This document shows positions 45,756-58,389 of a stretch of 64,000 bases of DNA, piece after piece; position 1 is the stretch's first letter, and each line of letters begins with the position of its first letter. The stretch lies in the NCBI GenBank assembly GCA_954871525.1, contig OX940864.1, positions 7,186,001 to 7,250,000 of the forward strand, in the 5' to 3' direction. The position numbers and the translations under genes are program-made. The notes under the pieces were generated by a model. That model saw nothing but the letters and a program-made list of their open reading frames with translations, did not search any database and was not told the DNA's origin. Source of the stretch: Parietaria judaica. Its lineage: Eukaryota; Streptophyta; Magnoliopsida; Rosales; Urticaceae.

Positions 45756-48424
45756 CTAATGCTTCTTAAGAGCATTCATCTTGTCCCTCAAATAGTACAG
45801 CTTTGCCCTTCTCACTTTCTTCTTCTCCAACACCTTTACTTCCTTTATATTAGGCGAATACCTACAAGGATCGGTCAACATCAAAGCACGGTCAACTCCC
45901 TATATCACCACCAATTTCGTAAAAGAATCAAAATTCAAAGGGAAACTTGCAAAAATGGCTAAAAAGAACACCATAATTCAAGTTTTGAACACAGATTTAA
46001 AAAATATAATTTTAAACTTTCACCATTTTAAGACACTTTTACCCTTATTAATTATGGTGTTCAAAAGTTGAATTATGGTATTTTTTTAGCCATTTTCGCA
46101 TATATGATTAGCTCAAGTATGTAAAATGAAGCCATCTGATGAAATTTTCAAGCTCCAGTCTGACATGCCACATCGTCGCATAAAAGAAAGATTTAGGGAG
46201 CCAAACCCTCTAAATTCTTTAACAATAGGGTTATGATTGGTGTAGAACAACACAGACGGAAGGATTTAAGAGGTACTAACGTCAAATATATACAAAATCG
46301 TTGAAACTAGAGAGCCTAACGATTCCGATTCGATAATTATCATACTGTAGAAACATGCAGAAATTTGAAACTCGAAGACAAATTACTAGATTAAAACACA
46401 ATGCTTTCGTCAAGACTACATAAATTAAAACAGAAAAGAAAATATATTAATAACTTACAATGGAAAGACGGATTCAACCCCGACCCCAGCTACCAACCTC
46501 CTTATTCTAAATGTAGAATTTAAACCGGCATTTCGTCTCGCTATGACAATGCCTTTCAATGTAGAAACTCGTCTCTTGTTCTCAGGAACTTCCTGTTCAC
46601 ATTCAGAATATTCAACAGTTCAATGGTCCAAGAAAATGAACATCGAGAAGTCTATAAGATGGGACCTATAACAGAACAAATCTAAGGATAATTTGCAACA
46701 TGTTCCCCGAATATTTTGAAAGACAGCAGTTTTCCCTCTGATCTTTGATTTGTGGTAGCAATGCAATACCACCTAATTCGAAGATGTGTCAGAATATGTT
46801 ATCATGTATTGAAAATGTGATTTACTTAAGAATATTTTGTCAATTTTTATTTGTTTCAAAATTATTTATTTAGGAAGAAGTATAATATCGAAAGAAAAAA
46901 AATTGATGAAGATGCCTTCAAATAAATCAAATTTTCACACATTAACATTTTAAGGAGACTGCTCTATCTCAAATAGATCAGGGGCACTACTGTCATTAGT
47001 CTATTTATCACGCAAGAACTCCTTAATTAAATCCATACCACTTTGAGCTGCACAATATACCCAGGCCTTATATCTGGCATTTCCCGTTGCGTCTTCACTT
47101 CTTCAACAGCTTCCTTATCTATAATCTGCAGTTATAAATGTAAAAAGTTGATTGGGAAAAGAAAAGCTAAAAATTATCTCAATAAATTAGAAGAAAAAGA
47201 AATCGATCCATGCCTGCATTATATGCCTTGCAGTTTTGTCAAGCCTCTTGAATTTGATTCGAGGAGTTACATCAGTAGACGAAGATGATTCAACCGAATT
47301 CTCCATTGTTGCAATTGACCTCATGGAGATTAAAGGTAACACTTTTGCAGAGGTGAACGAGCATGACTGAGGATATTTCGGTACTGTTGTGACTGAAGAT
47401 AACTGTACAACAAATGTAGAAAATTAGGTATTCATTCCATAAATATAAGAATAACAGTTATTTATTTTAATTACAGCTCATTCGATAGTGTCCTTATGAA
47501 TAGGAATAAGTTAGAGTTCATTATTATTACTTATTATTCGAGCGAGTCGACGAAGGCCATAGTGGCTGAACATGAACGCAAGCTAAAGGCCTTAGAGTGA
47601 GTCGAGAAACGGAAGCAAAGCTAAAAGTAAAAATCATTTTACACATTTACCATCTAGACCAGTAACTACTAAAACTAATTACTTATATCAAACAGATTTC
47701 ATCTGAATCAAATTCAAAATTTGATGCAGACCGGCACCCACTCTCGAGATCAAGATTACTCATCAAATTAATCATTTGGAGCGTCTCTTCCCAAGCACTC
47801 CGTGTGGTCAAGAAAACTTCGAGGAAGAAGTATACAAACCCAACACTGTGTTCGATTTCAAAGTTCACATTTCTCTTCGGGCCAGAACTATTTTTCTAAT
47901 TCCGGCTCATACACTATGTCCAATAGAACACAAACCCGAATTTCAACAATCGTGTATAACAACAATAGATTCATCTATAGCTCCCAGTTAAACTCTACTG
48001 AACATTGGGCAGCAAGAACGTATCGAAGCTGCATGGTTTCAATTAGAAAACCTGGAGAAAGAATTCAAAAACGAAACCTTCGAGGATTCAACGAGCTTCG
48101 CAGTTGCAGTCGAGAAGCTTCTGCCATCACCGCCACCAAAGCTCCCGGAGAATAGCTCCTGCTTACACATTCAAAGGGATTCAGCTAAAGTCGTCTGATC
48201 ATAGAAACTGGAGCAAGAAGCGGATATTTAAGAGTCGATTGCGACATTTCCCGAAAATTTCCAAGGAAACGAAACGAGAAGAAAAATGTGGATCGAACTC
48301 GCAACAACTTGCAGGAAGAACAACAACGATGCAACGTGAATGAGAGGAAGACCTGGAAAGAGCGGCGGAGATTAGAAGGGGTTCGATTGGGTAGAAGACG
48401 GCGAGGATTCCATCGTGCCGCCAT
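45756..48424 (-). CDS. Ribosomal protein bL19, mitochondrial type
   Basis: Modelled as six minus-strand exons: 48424-48353, 48158-48078, 47402-47214, 47125-47039, 46592-46459 and 45861-45756, giving 222 aa. The last three exons and the end of the third encode the bL19 core: [70 protein letters not shown] and [20 protein letters not shown]. The N-terminus [20 protein letters not shown] with a following [14 protein letters not shown] is Arg-rich and amphipathic. That is a mitochondrial presequence pattern, in line with plant mitochondrial L19 homologues. bL19 sits at the 30S-50S bridge of the mitoribosome. The intron after exon 3 has a GC donor (ATGCAG/GCATGG), required by the family sequence. 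Exon 2 borders are uncertain: AAG/GTTTCG keeps phase, while the stronger CAG/GTTTTC would not. Confidence 0.85.
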
Positions 48425-48506
48425 TGATGGAATCGGAGAGAGCTGTGGCCGTGGCGAGTGAGAAGTGGCTTCTTAGGGTTTAGCAGGGGTTTCCCAGACC
48501 ATCCAA

Positions 48507-48543
48507 TTGAATTGAATTGAATTGAATTGAATTGAATTGAATA
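48507..48543. repeat. (ATTGA)n pentanucleotide microsatellite
   Basis: Seven or so consecutive GAATT/ATTGA units lie 80-120 bp upstream of the bL19 start codon, next to a minus-strand telo-box-like CTAAACCCTAAG (48474-48485). Telo-boxes are common in promoters of plant translation genes. Confidence 0.85.
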
Positions 48544-48560
48544 TTTCCAGGTTACTTTCA

Positions 48561-49580
48561 CTTTCTCAGTATTTCTATATTAAATTAGTTAAAATTTATT
48601 TTCTTTGTTTAAACTTTAAACCGAAGCTCAAGTTATCGTTTTCGCCGGTTTATCTGGTGATTGGGTTTTACATAACGAGCTCGTTTCTGCCGATTTATCG
48701 ATGGTTGGGTTTTACATGTTTATTGTTTGATAAATAATTTATCTACGGATAACTCATAAGAATTTAGTTTAACTTCACGAATTTTATATAACATAATTTT
48801 AAATATATTATATATAATTAATTTATATGTGTAGTCCAAATATAATCTCACGATCATACTAATATTAAATACTCATGAATAAATCATAAGTTATATTATA
48901 TGTGAATAAATAAAATCACTATAATAATACAATAATATGTCAATGATACTTGGAGTGGCCACCCCTAAATAGTTGCATCTTTCGTACATGACTAAATACG
49001 GCGAATAAACGGAAGAATCAATTAAAAAATCGAACTGTCAATTTTTCATCGATAACGGTATTTGAAACATTGCTCACAACGATCCATGATCAATAAAATT
49101 AATCATTAAGATATGATAAAACAATCAACCATGAAGTTTTGAGGGCTGCTGAATTGAAAATACCCTTCTTCAAAGTCATTTTTGATCGGATTATAACGTC
49201 GTACAAGGATCAGACAAGCCTGCGACTTTCTGAAATTCAAAAAGGAAGAGTAAACTAATTAGGAGCAGTGGCAGATCTAGGATACAAATTTCGGAGCGGG
49301 CTAATTAAGATTAAAAAATAATAAGGATAAAAATTTGAAAAATAAAAATATCAGACATATGTTGGACAATCGATAAAATTTGGAGAAAATTATCGGCTGC
49401 TTTTAAAAATGAAAAAAAGTAAAAAAAAATCTAAAAACGAAATCACATTTCCATTAGTAATTAACTTTCTTCCTCTAAATAACATAATAATTATCTGCTT
49501 ATGGAATGCAAATAATACCAGGCTTAAGACAATAATTTAAAAATAATGAAGATGTTACTGACTAAATTCAGTACCCTCTT
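48561..49580. other. Spacer between bL19 and KDSA
   Basis: AT-rich. GCAGTGGCAGATCTAGGATA at 49266 resembles one end of the CARTGGCGGA MITE family, but no second end is visible. 49480-49580 is probably the 3' UTR of KDSA. Confidence 0.35.
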
Positions 49581-52500
49581 TCAATCACGATATGGTGTAA
49601 GATCAATATTGAACTGTTGCTTCCCCTTGCTCACTCTCTGAATAAACAAAGACAAACTTGTCAGATGTCTTATTTATTTCAAAATACAATTAATTATGCT
49701 ATTGATCATAATTAACGAATAAAAAAACAAGAGAATATTAAGTCGTTAGACCCGTATTTGTTAGTTGTTAAGTATTCGGGGTTATTTTTGGTAAGTGATA
49801 ACAAGAGAAGGTTTAGGAAATCCAAATCTATCCTTTACAATGGCGTATATGGCTTTGTGCCGTTCCCTACCTTCAAGACACCATTGGTATCGTTTATCAA
49901 TAAAAAGTTCCGACTTGGAGAAATAATAAAGGAAGAAATGAACTTACCGCAATCGCCACAAGTTCTTGAAGCAGTTCCTCCAAATGGCGCAACGGCTATA
50001 TTGAACAAAAAATATATAAAAACATTAGTGCGAAATAAAAATGAATTTTCATGTTGATTTACTTACCCATTGTGTTGGACCATCAACTGGTGCACTTAAA
50101 GGATCATCATGCACCTAAGTAAACATCAAAGTGTAAGAAAATATCCAGCAATAAAATAAAATAAATTGACAAGCGCTATATCATGGTGATATATACATGT
50201 ATATATATCCAGTTTTCAGTTATCATCTCAAGTAAATACATGTAAATATATATATATATATAGATAAGCTTTAAAAAAAAAATCGTTGGAGCAATCAATT
50301 ATTTCTAAGAGGTGGTAATAGAGAAACCCGAATCCCCATTGTTCAATTTCACCAGGTTCTCCGTACTAAAACAAAAAATGGTAAGAGAGCAGAACCAGTC
50401 AACGTTCTGCAGATTTTTCTTACTTCCATGAAAATGCCGTCAACACCGACAGCGACAGCTGTCCTCGCAATGCAGGGGATGAGTTCGCGAAGGCCACCAC
50501 TTGCAACTCCTCCACCCTCCAGCTGCATCAGAATAATGACATTTCACTGATTTCAAATGCAATAATTGAAGATGATATTATTCTAATGTCAGCTTCGAAA
50601 TGAGAATTGAGACATATTACTGACTTTAGATGCCATAATCAAAGAAAATATTATTGTTATATAAGCAAGTATTAATGGAAATGATTTATGTTTTTTCTTC
50701 TTCATTAAAATAAATTTGTTTGGACAGTGTTTTCCCCATAATAGCCGGTTTACACCCGAATTCAACAAATCCATTTTCAATTAAGAAAAACCCGACTCTG
50801 GTTTTCCGTTCTCAATCCCTAGATATCAGGTTTCGGTTACGAAAATGGCAAAAACCAGGACCGGAACACCGGTTTCACCCCTACCAAAAGTTATATAAAT
50901 CATAAAAACTGGAAGGAACGATAATGGTAAAAGTAAAAGTACAGTTCTTTCGAATTAGAGGAAGAGATAATTTTGTTGAATTGCAAAAGTTTATGCATTA
51001 TATGCACCTTTTTGCCAGCAGGCTGTTGCAATGAATGTGTGACATCTGCAACCTGTGATGATTAATTAGATTAGATAATTTACATATTTGCAAAACCGAA
51101 GATATACAGGGATTTAGTTTCTAGAACGAGTAATAAGATAAAGTTTTTAGATCATAACTTACCACAGGGCAATTAGCTTCTCTCATCCACTCCAAGTTGC
51201 GTGGATCGACGATCAAATCATCTAACAACCAAATGCATGAACATAATCATAAATTGCAGGGAAAAAATGTGTATGAAATTCATCGATAATTCATTTGAAC
51301 TAAAAATTTAATTCATTTTAACTAAAAATTTGGTCCAAAATCCCAATCACATTAAAAGTTACCCAAGCACAAGAATAAAGTTATTATATATATAATATGT
51401 TAGCTTTGCCATAATATTATATTTCATCAGAAACCTATTAACAATACTTTAAAACTTACTGTATCCAAACATAGTTCCTCTCTCACAGACCATCACATTT
51501 GAATTTCCTGCTAGTCTAATCTTCTCGACAGAATTGGCCATGACCTGTTCATATAAAAGTATATTCCAAAAATACCCTCAGAACATAAATCAGGGGTACA
51601 CAGACGCAATTATAAGAAGTCCAAAAGACTGTGAACGAGAATTACTTACAGAGGAAGCACAAAACTGACCCTTCTTTACATTGATAATTTTTCCAGTTTT
51701 AGCAGCTGCAACTAGGAGATCTGTCTGTCAGCGAGAGTAGAGCAGAGATTAATGTGTGGTTATTTGGAATAATTAATGAAAAAATATAATCGGTTAATGA
51801 AATTAAATCTTATACTCAACTACTAGTTACTATATGATAAGTACACCGCCGTGTTTAAGTGTGCTGTGATTGTTTGAAACATTTATACTATATGTGAATT
51901 TTGAGTTTGATGAGTGTTTTCAGTTTCATGAGGGATTTCGTATTTTATGGAATTATATGTTCTCTGTTTGAGGCTTACGCCTAAAAAACTACCTCACAGC
52001 CTAAATACGCTATTCTAAAACTTCAGTACACTAATTAGTCCCTATACATAAGGATGTTATCGAATTAGCTACAATAACATAATTAACTAAACATAATTAC
52101 AAAAATTACAAAATAATCGCTAACTTTTCGTATTGCTAAAAATGAATTTGAACTCATGCATTATAGAACTTCCATGCATGGAGAAATGGAAAAATCTGAC
52201 CGGAGAACCAAAAGATTATGATTTTCTAACCTGGCGACATAAGAATGCAGGAATTTGAATTATATCTGCTACTCTGCCAACTTCTTCACACTACAAAAGG
52301 AGAAACAAAATGTTGGAATCAGCTCTTAACCCGTCGAGATGAGCCTTAGAAATGTAAATGTAAATGCAAATGTAGAAATATATGAACTTAGGTGTATGTT
52401 TGCTATAATTGTTCATTATAGTGGGAACATGTTATTAATAGCTGTATTAGTATAGTTTAGTTATATCTGCCATAAGAAATGCAAATTATTTGCATTTAGA

Positions 52501-53512
52501 AAATAGCTTCAATCTGCAAATGCAAGTGTAACATAGACATAAGACCGAGCAAGACAGTATTAGCGAGAAAGAACCGTCAAGTGAACAGGATATGTGACCA
52601 CATACATCAATATGCTTATCGATATTTGAAAAGATTTAAGAAAAAACTCACTTGGTCTGCTTCATGCACATCAGTGATAATAGGTAGATCATATGCTATT
52701 TTAACCTTTTCAAGAATCTGCGACCAGAAAGAACGATGAGAAAGAATAATTAGCTACAGCATATAGATACACATTACCTATGTCCACCTTCAGGGTTTAG
52801 ATTTAGATACATTTTCCTCAATTCTTGTGTTACACTTTCTTCAGTCAATAATTACATTTTATAAAATATAATTTAGCATAAGAACTGTAACTTTGTTAAC
52901 TAGTGTGCTGTAATGCGTAAAAGTCTATCAGCACGAAGTATCCATCATTTTCTTCGTCTATTAAGCCTCGCAGCTACAGGACTTCCTAAAGAAGACCACC
53001 GAGGTCTTCGACTTAGCTTCCAAAGAAAATCCCCCCGGAACCAGGCTCAATAAATAATTAATTGTATAAAGTGATTCCTAAACTAAAAGAAGTCCACAGC
53101 CCGAGAGGTCAAATTCCATTTCTCTCGAGTATACCCCAGGGACGACCTGAATTGAATTGGGCGAACCATGCCGCACTCGTGCTCTGGGTCCGTGCACCTG
53201 TTGATACCTTTTGAAGCACTTTCTAGTTCTTAGTTTAAGAATGTGTCGTTCACCATCACGAGTCTGTCTGCTTTCTTTCTTATTTCAGTGCTTGCAAACA
53301 GAGATTCATTTCTCGTAGCCGCTAAGAAAAATCCATTCTAGACACGATCTAAGAAATATTACTTACAACGAGACTAAACACTTTCAGAAAATCCTACAAA
53401 ATGTCATGTCAAAACTCTCTAATTGTGAAAGCCATGATTAAAGCATTCTAGCTAAAAGCTCACCCTTACAGCTTGATCAAATTTAAGACGATGAATAATA
53501 GTTTTAGTATAG

Positions 53513-53560
<48 letters not shown>

Positions 53561-53995
53561 TATATCTGTGCCATTATCACAACACTACCTTCAATCCTTG
53601 ACTCATTCCAGGACCCCGAAAGGACTTTGACGATGTTCGATTAGCTTTGTCGAAGCTCGACTTGAACACCAATGGCACTCCAACTCTACAAACAGTCACA
53701 AACAATAACAAGAATCAAATCAGATCCACCATATCTCGCAAGAAATCAAAACCACCAATCCGATTCAATTCACGTTAGAACGATCGTACTTGGAAGCGAC
53801 GTCCTTGATGCTCTTGGCCATTCGCATAACGTGCTCTTCCGATTCGATCACGTTGGGTCCGGCGAGCAAGAAGAACGGCTCAGCCGCCTGAAGAAGGCAA
53901 ACACGGCATGTTCAAAGCGATCGGAGCAGAGAGGAGTGAGTCAGCCATGGCGAACATACCTTGAGGTGGCTGTAGAGCAAGGCAGGCGAAGCCAT
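49581..53995 (-). CDS. KDSA: KDO-8-phosphate synthase (2-dehydro-3-deoxyphosphooctonate aldolase)
   Basis: Thirteen short minus-strand exons: 53995-53960, 53887-53790, 53685-53589, 52717-52652, 52290-52231, 51724-51650, 51544-51460, 51221-51163, 51052-51008, 50522-50424, 50114-50067, 49995-49948 and 49637-49581. All junctions are GT-AG and phase-consistent, giving 290 aa, the length I recall for plant KDSA. The sequence starts [20 protein letters not shown]. Recognisable blocks are [98 protein letters not shown] and [20 protein letters not shown]. The enzyme condenses arabinose-5-phosphate with phosphoenolpyruvate in the cytosol to make KDO8P, a precursor of rhamnogalacturonan II in pectin. 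Asn24 (GPN) is the residue typical of metal-independent enzymes. Confidence 0.96.
53517..53558. repeat. (TA)n microsatellite in KDSA intron 3
   Basis: About 20 AT dinucleotides inside the 871-bp third intron, about 30 bp from the donor side of exon 3 on the minus strand. Confidence 0.9.
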
Positions 53996-54188
53996 GTCCG
54001 AGCAGAGGTCTGGTCTGTCGCCACAGAAGCAGGAATCGGAGCTTCACTTCACTCTCACTGAATTCAGTGATCGAAGCCACAGCTAGATCTGTGCGGACAC
54101 TTTATGTATTTAATTGTTAAATAAATAAAGTTTTGGACCATAGTGTGATATTAAAAACGTTTTAAGGGCATAGACGTAAATATTTTTA

Positions 54189-54328
54189 AGGGTTATTAGC
54201 GCCACAAGTACCAATTACGTTTAAAATGTAACGATGAGTACCTATTTTTGTTTTTTGGCCGGAAAAAGTTGCGGAACTCTAATATTAAAAAAAATGAAAC
54301 ATTGGGTATTTTAGCCGCAGTTTACCCT
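54189..54328. mobile_element. Short remnant with foldback-type ends
   Basis: The left end AGGGTTATTAGCGCC resembles the 4119 element. The right end AACATTGGGTATTTTAGCCG (54298-54317), closing CAGTTTACCCT, resembles the right end of the 42074 element. The 140-bp interior keeps no long arms. The flanks do not match. It is probably an internally deleted relative. Confidence 0.45.
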
Positions 54329-56886
54329 TTAAACTTTTACAACTTCATCTAGTCAAATAAAATATAAGTATTTATCATTAGTTTTTGAAAGAAAATTGAT
54401 AGTTGTGCCGCTACTATCATTTACATTTAACCTCTCTTCATGTGGAGCGGGTGGGCCTAGCCGGGCAAAACCAGCGTCTGGGTTGGATCCCAACGCAAGT
54501 TGCCCATCCCTCAATTAAATTTGGACAAGAAAAACACGTCCTCCTAGTCTATTTGGGCACCCGTCTATGTTTTCATTTTAAAACACATCCACCAATGAGT
54601 ACGGGCACGAGCAACCCAACCTGCAACGGGTGTGACCGTGTGAGCACTTTAAGAATTGGATCCAAACGGGTGATTGGTGCGGGTTGCTCGAGTTGTTGCA
54701 CGGAGCTTTGTCACAAAGAATCCGTAGACATTTTGGACTTTTTCTCCGAGTAGCTGCTCGGAGTGTTGCGTGGGACTTTGGTGCCGAGTGCAAATTGAGG
54801 CCCGGAGAATCCGGCGTATGTAAACCGGTCGCTACGAGATGTCCTCCTAGTGCCCACATGAGCAAGAACGTGTGGGAACACATGCGACCATAAGTGTAAA
54901 TTGTTTTTTTTTTTTTGTTTTTTTTTACTTGATCACAAAATTAAATCTAAGTCGAAGAGATCACGATGCAACTTGAATGAATATTCTGTCTATGAGATCG
55001 TGATGCAGCGAATGAGAGACCCGAGGTTTATTACCGTAGGCATGAGATAATAATGATAAATGTATTTAAGTTTAAATAAAATTAGTAATTTTATTAGTAA
55101 AAATCGAAGTATCAAGTCAAGTAAAAGTGTAAAAATTGTTTACTAGTGAGATATCATTGTATGTTTATTTATCATGTATCTTTTTAATAAAAATATGTAA
55201 ATAAAATTAATATATAAAAGTTAAATGATACAAAAGTAGAGATGAAAAATACTGACTATATTTTCACAAAAGTATAATGCGAGTATACTGTATAGTGTAT
55301 ATATACATTACCACTAGTTTTACATAAATTGAATATTTAATGTAATTATTTTTGCTATTATTTATTATGCAAGTTCCGAGTATTTCTGTCTCATTTTTGT
55401 TTGTCGCGCTCTCTTATCTGTTTATCATTTTTAGATTGGTGAATTCCAATGTCTGTATTTCATTAATTATTTAGTGTATTTGTTTTTATTTATAATATTT
55501 TATGACTGTTTTTTCGTGATTTGAGTCTAAAACGCGGTGGAAACGTCACTATACATTATTAAATAATGGCAATTTATGGAAGTCCTTAAATTTTGTGAGG
55601 CTGTCACGTTTTCTTTCTATATTAAGATGTTTGCCTTACAAGATAAGATATCTAAATATATGGAGAACACCTTATTCGTCGATGAAATAAATTAAAAGAG
55701 GACTATAGTTACTTGTTAGGTACGTCCATTAATATTTTTATTATATATAAAATACAAAATATCTTTTATTTTCTATAATGATAATAGTATAAATAGGTTA
55801 TTGAGTAAAGAGAATAATCGTTGCCAAAATTGACAGCAAATATGTATCTAGTTCTTTTATTTATGGTCAAAGAAATAAAAAAAATAGTAGTGAAAGTCTC
55901 TACTTTTATGCTATTACTTATTTGGTCAATTAAGCAACAAATCCAAATAATCATACCGTTACAATTTTGTAGCAAATGGACGAATTCCGATATTATATGC
56001 CACGTGCGAGCCACGTCAGATGGGTAGCCTCGTGTGTTACGGATTGCTACTTATATTATGGAACACATTTAAAACACAGCATTTTAACAACAAAAAATGA
56101 TATGAATAAGTCTCTTAAATATTTTCATTCTCGATTGCAAAATTATAGAAAAATCCTTGAAACATAATTTTTCCTTCTTCTGGTAATATGTTGTACTTCT
56201 TAAAGCATGTTTAATAGTTAAAGTAAAGAGCAATTCGTAATAGGCGGAGGGAGCTACTCATTAAAAAAGACTTATGCAACTAAAATTCATGATAAGAATT
56301 TAATTACAATAAATGTAGCGGGGCTTACGTGACCGACGTGACTCCACTCAACACATAAACGGATAAACATCATTATAGTTATAGCTTTTTGTCAAAACAC
56401 TATTAGTTTTCAATGAAAACTGTATATCTGCTATTGTTCAGTAATGGGTAAATTAAGGATAAACGGCAAAATCACAAAACTCAAAGTTAGAAACAGAACA
56501 TGCACAAAAAATATAATAAAATTTATTGTGATTTTTTTTTTTGGGGGATTGAACATTATTTGATGAATATGTTGAATAATTAGAATCTAAAACACATTAA
56601 ATTGACATAATTAATCGATTATTTTAAATAATAAATTCAAGAAATTGATCCATTAAATAATCTGCTTTGTATTTTTATGCATATTTAGTTATTTATTTGG
56701 TAATTGGTATCGCGTATCCTTTATTTGTTAATGTTTTCTATATATTATTACCAAGTTAAATTATAAAAATTATTTATGATAAAAAAAGAACTCAACGACG
56801 AGATGCACAAAATAAAACTGAAGTGTGGTGTAGTCATCTTAATATAAAAATAAAAAAGGATATGATAAAAACATGAACAAATATAA

Positions 56887-57199
56887 TGTCTAGTAACCCC
56901 GAAGGTAACCCCGCAAATTCGGGACACGCAAAGGAAACGAGTCAGGCCCCTTTTGCCAGAAGCCTGGGACAATGGGCCGATGGGACACCAAAAAGCTTCG
57001 AAACTGGTCTATATAAAGGCAAGAAAAAGAGAAGAGCGGGGGATCGGAAAAGGAGAGAAAATAGAGAATAGAAGAGAAATCATAGAGTTGCTCAGAGCAA
57101 GCTCTTAAGTTGTAAAGAGGTAAAAACCGAATCTCATTTATAAGAACAAAAAGAACAAAGATCTTTTTGTGATTGTTGTGTGTACGAATCACGCTCAAC
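56887..57199 (+). mobile_element. Possible solo LTR
   Basis: The segment starts TGTCTAGTAACCCC and ends ACGCTCAACA (TG...CA). Inside it has a TATA-like CTATATAAAGG (57009-57019) followed by an A/G-rich leader with GC content above the flanks. This is the U3-R-U5 style of a short plant LTR. No internal domain or primer-binding site follows, and the 5-bp flanks do not match exactly. Confidence 0.35.
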
Positions 57200-58389
57200 A
57201 TATTTGCCATAATAATGAAACATATAACTAAAAAATTGCAAGAAACTTTATAAACACAATCAGTTTAATAGAATATAGAATGGACGTGTAACAAATCATC
57301 TTTAATAATTGATTGCAAATTGTGATGTCATCTTTTATAATTGATAACGATTAAATTATTCTCCCATAACATGAACAAGTTCAATTCCATCGTCAATGTA
57401 TATTATTTTCAGGTCAAATTTAGTTGAGTTCCAAACTTTCTAAACTCTCTAAACACAATAAAAAACAATTATTTGACAACAAAGAAAATAAGACCACGTC
57501 TAAAATATATAAAGATCAATTTATAGGAAAGTTTGTGAACTTTATATATTGGTGGACTTTTGTGGTCAATTTAATTTTTATATTTTTGTACTCATGCCCT
57601 CTAAATTTTTGAAAAGTAATATTTGCATCTTATTCATAATAATTATGATGGGAAAATCTAAATTTATGTGCAAATCGCGATTTATTCATGAAAATTTTGA
57701 TTTATTTATTTTTGAAAGATTAATATATTAAATTTAGAATTTTTTATGAAACGGCCGAGAAGTCTTGTTTTCGAGCATGAGTTAGGATAAAAGTCCAATA
57801 ATATTAACAACTCTAAAATAAGTCACGTGCTGCTTAAAAAAAAAAAAATTCACTAGTAACGCGTTTGCTACTCTTGAAAAGCCTAAAAGGCATATTTGCT
57901 TAAAGTTAGAGTTAAGGAGGCAAAGTGAACTGATATAAAAGTTGAAGGAGGATTACTGCAAATTACTCAATATATATTTGAGAGAAATTCAAGTAAAATA
58001 TTAATGCTATAAAATAAAAGAAATGAATAGGGAAGAAGTCAGAAAAGTCCATATCTCAGAAATAATAATTAAAAAGTGCACTGACCGAACGGGCAGCGGG
58101 CAGCAGCATCCATACAATTTGTCAGATTCTGGATTTCGCCATAAACAAATATCAATAAAATATTATCTGGGAATGATTGGAATCCTTCCTTGCGTGTCTG
58201 AAAATTCATTTCTTCGATTCTCCTCCCAGACATCGCTTAATCGGAGCTAAGAAGAGGAAGAAAACGAAGAAGAAGAGGAGGGATTTTCCTGTTCCTCTTC
58301 TTCCTCCAGAGTCCGAGTTCGTCGATCGGGGAAAGAAGCGAGGGATTTTTGCATCGTCGAATTCGGTTTTGGTTCGGTGAGGTTGAGAA

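Larger units (their letters stand above)
53996..58389. other. Intergenic between KDSA and the CAT gene
   Basis: The two genes are divergently oriented. The region contains a small foldback-like remnant at 54189-54328, a GC-richer block at 54380-54895 that I cannot assign, and a possible solo LTR at 56887-57199. The rest is very AT-rich. 58180-58389 is the CAT 5' leader, with a purine-rich AAGAAGAGG stretch. No coding gene is supported. Confidence 0.35.

Noticed and set aside
45756..48424. Chloroplast rather than mitochondrial bL19
   Set aside because: Not fully excluded, but the Arg-rich amphipathic start and RSFSTATAK stretch fit a mitochondrial presequence better, and the core wording matches the mitochondrial-type homologues I recall.
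53672..54061. 129-codon + strand ORF over KDSA exons 1-3
   Set aside because: It is antisense to confirmed exons with splice sites and family conservation on the minus strand.
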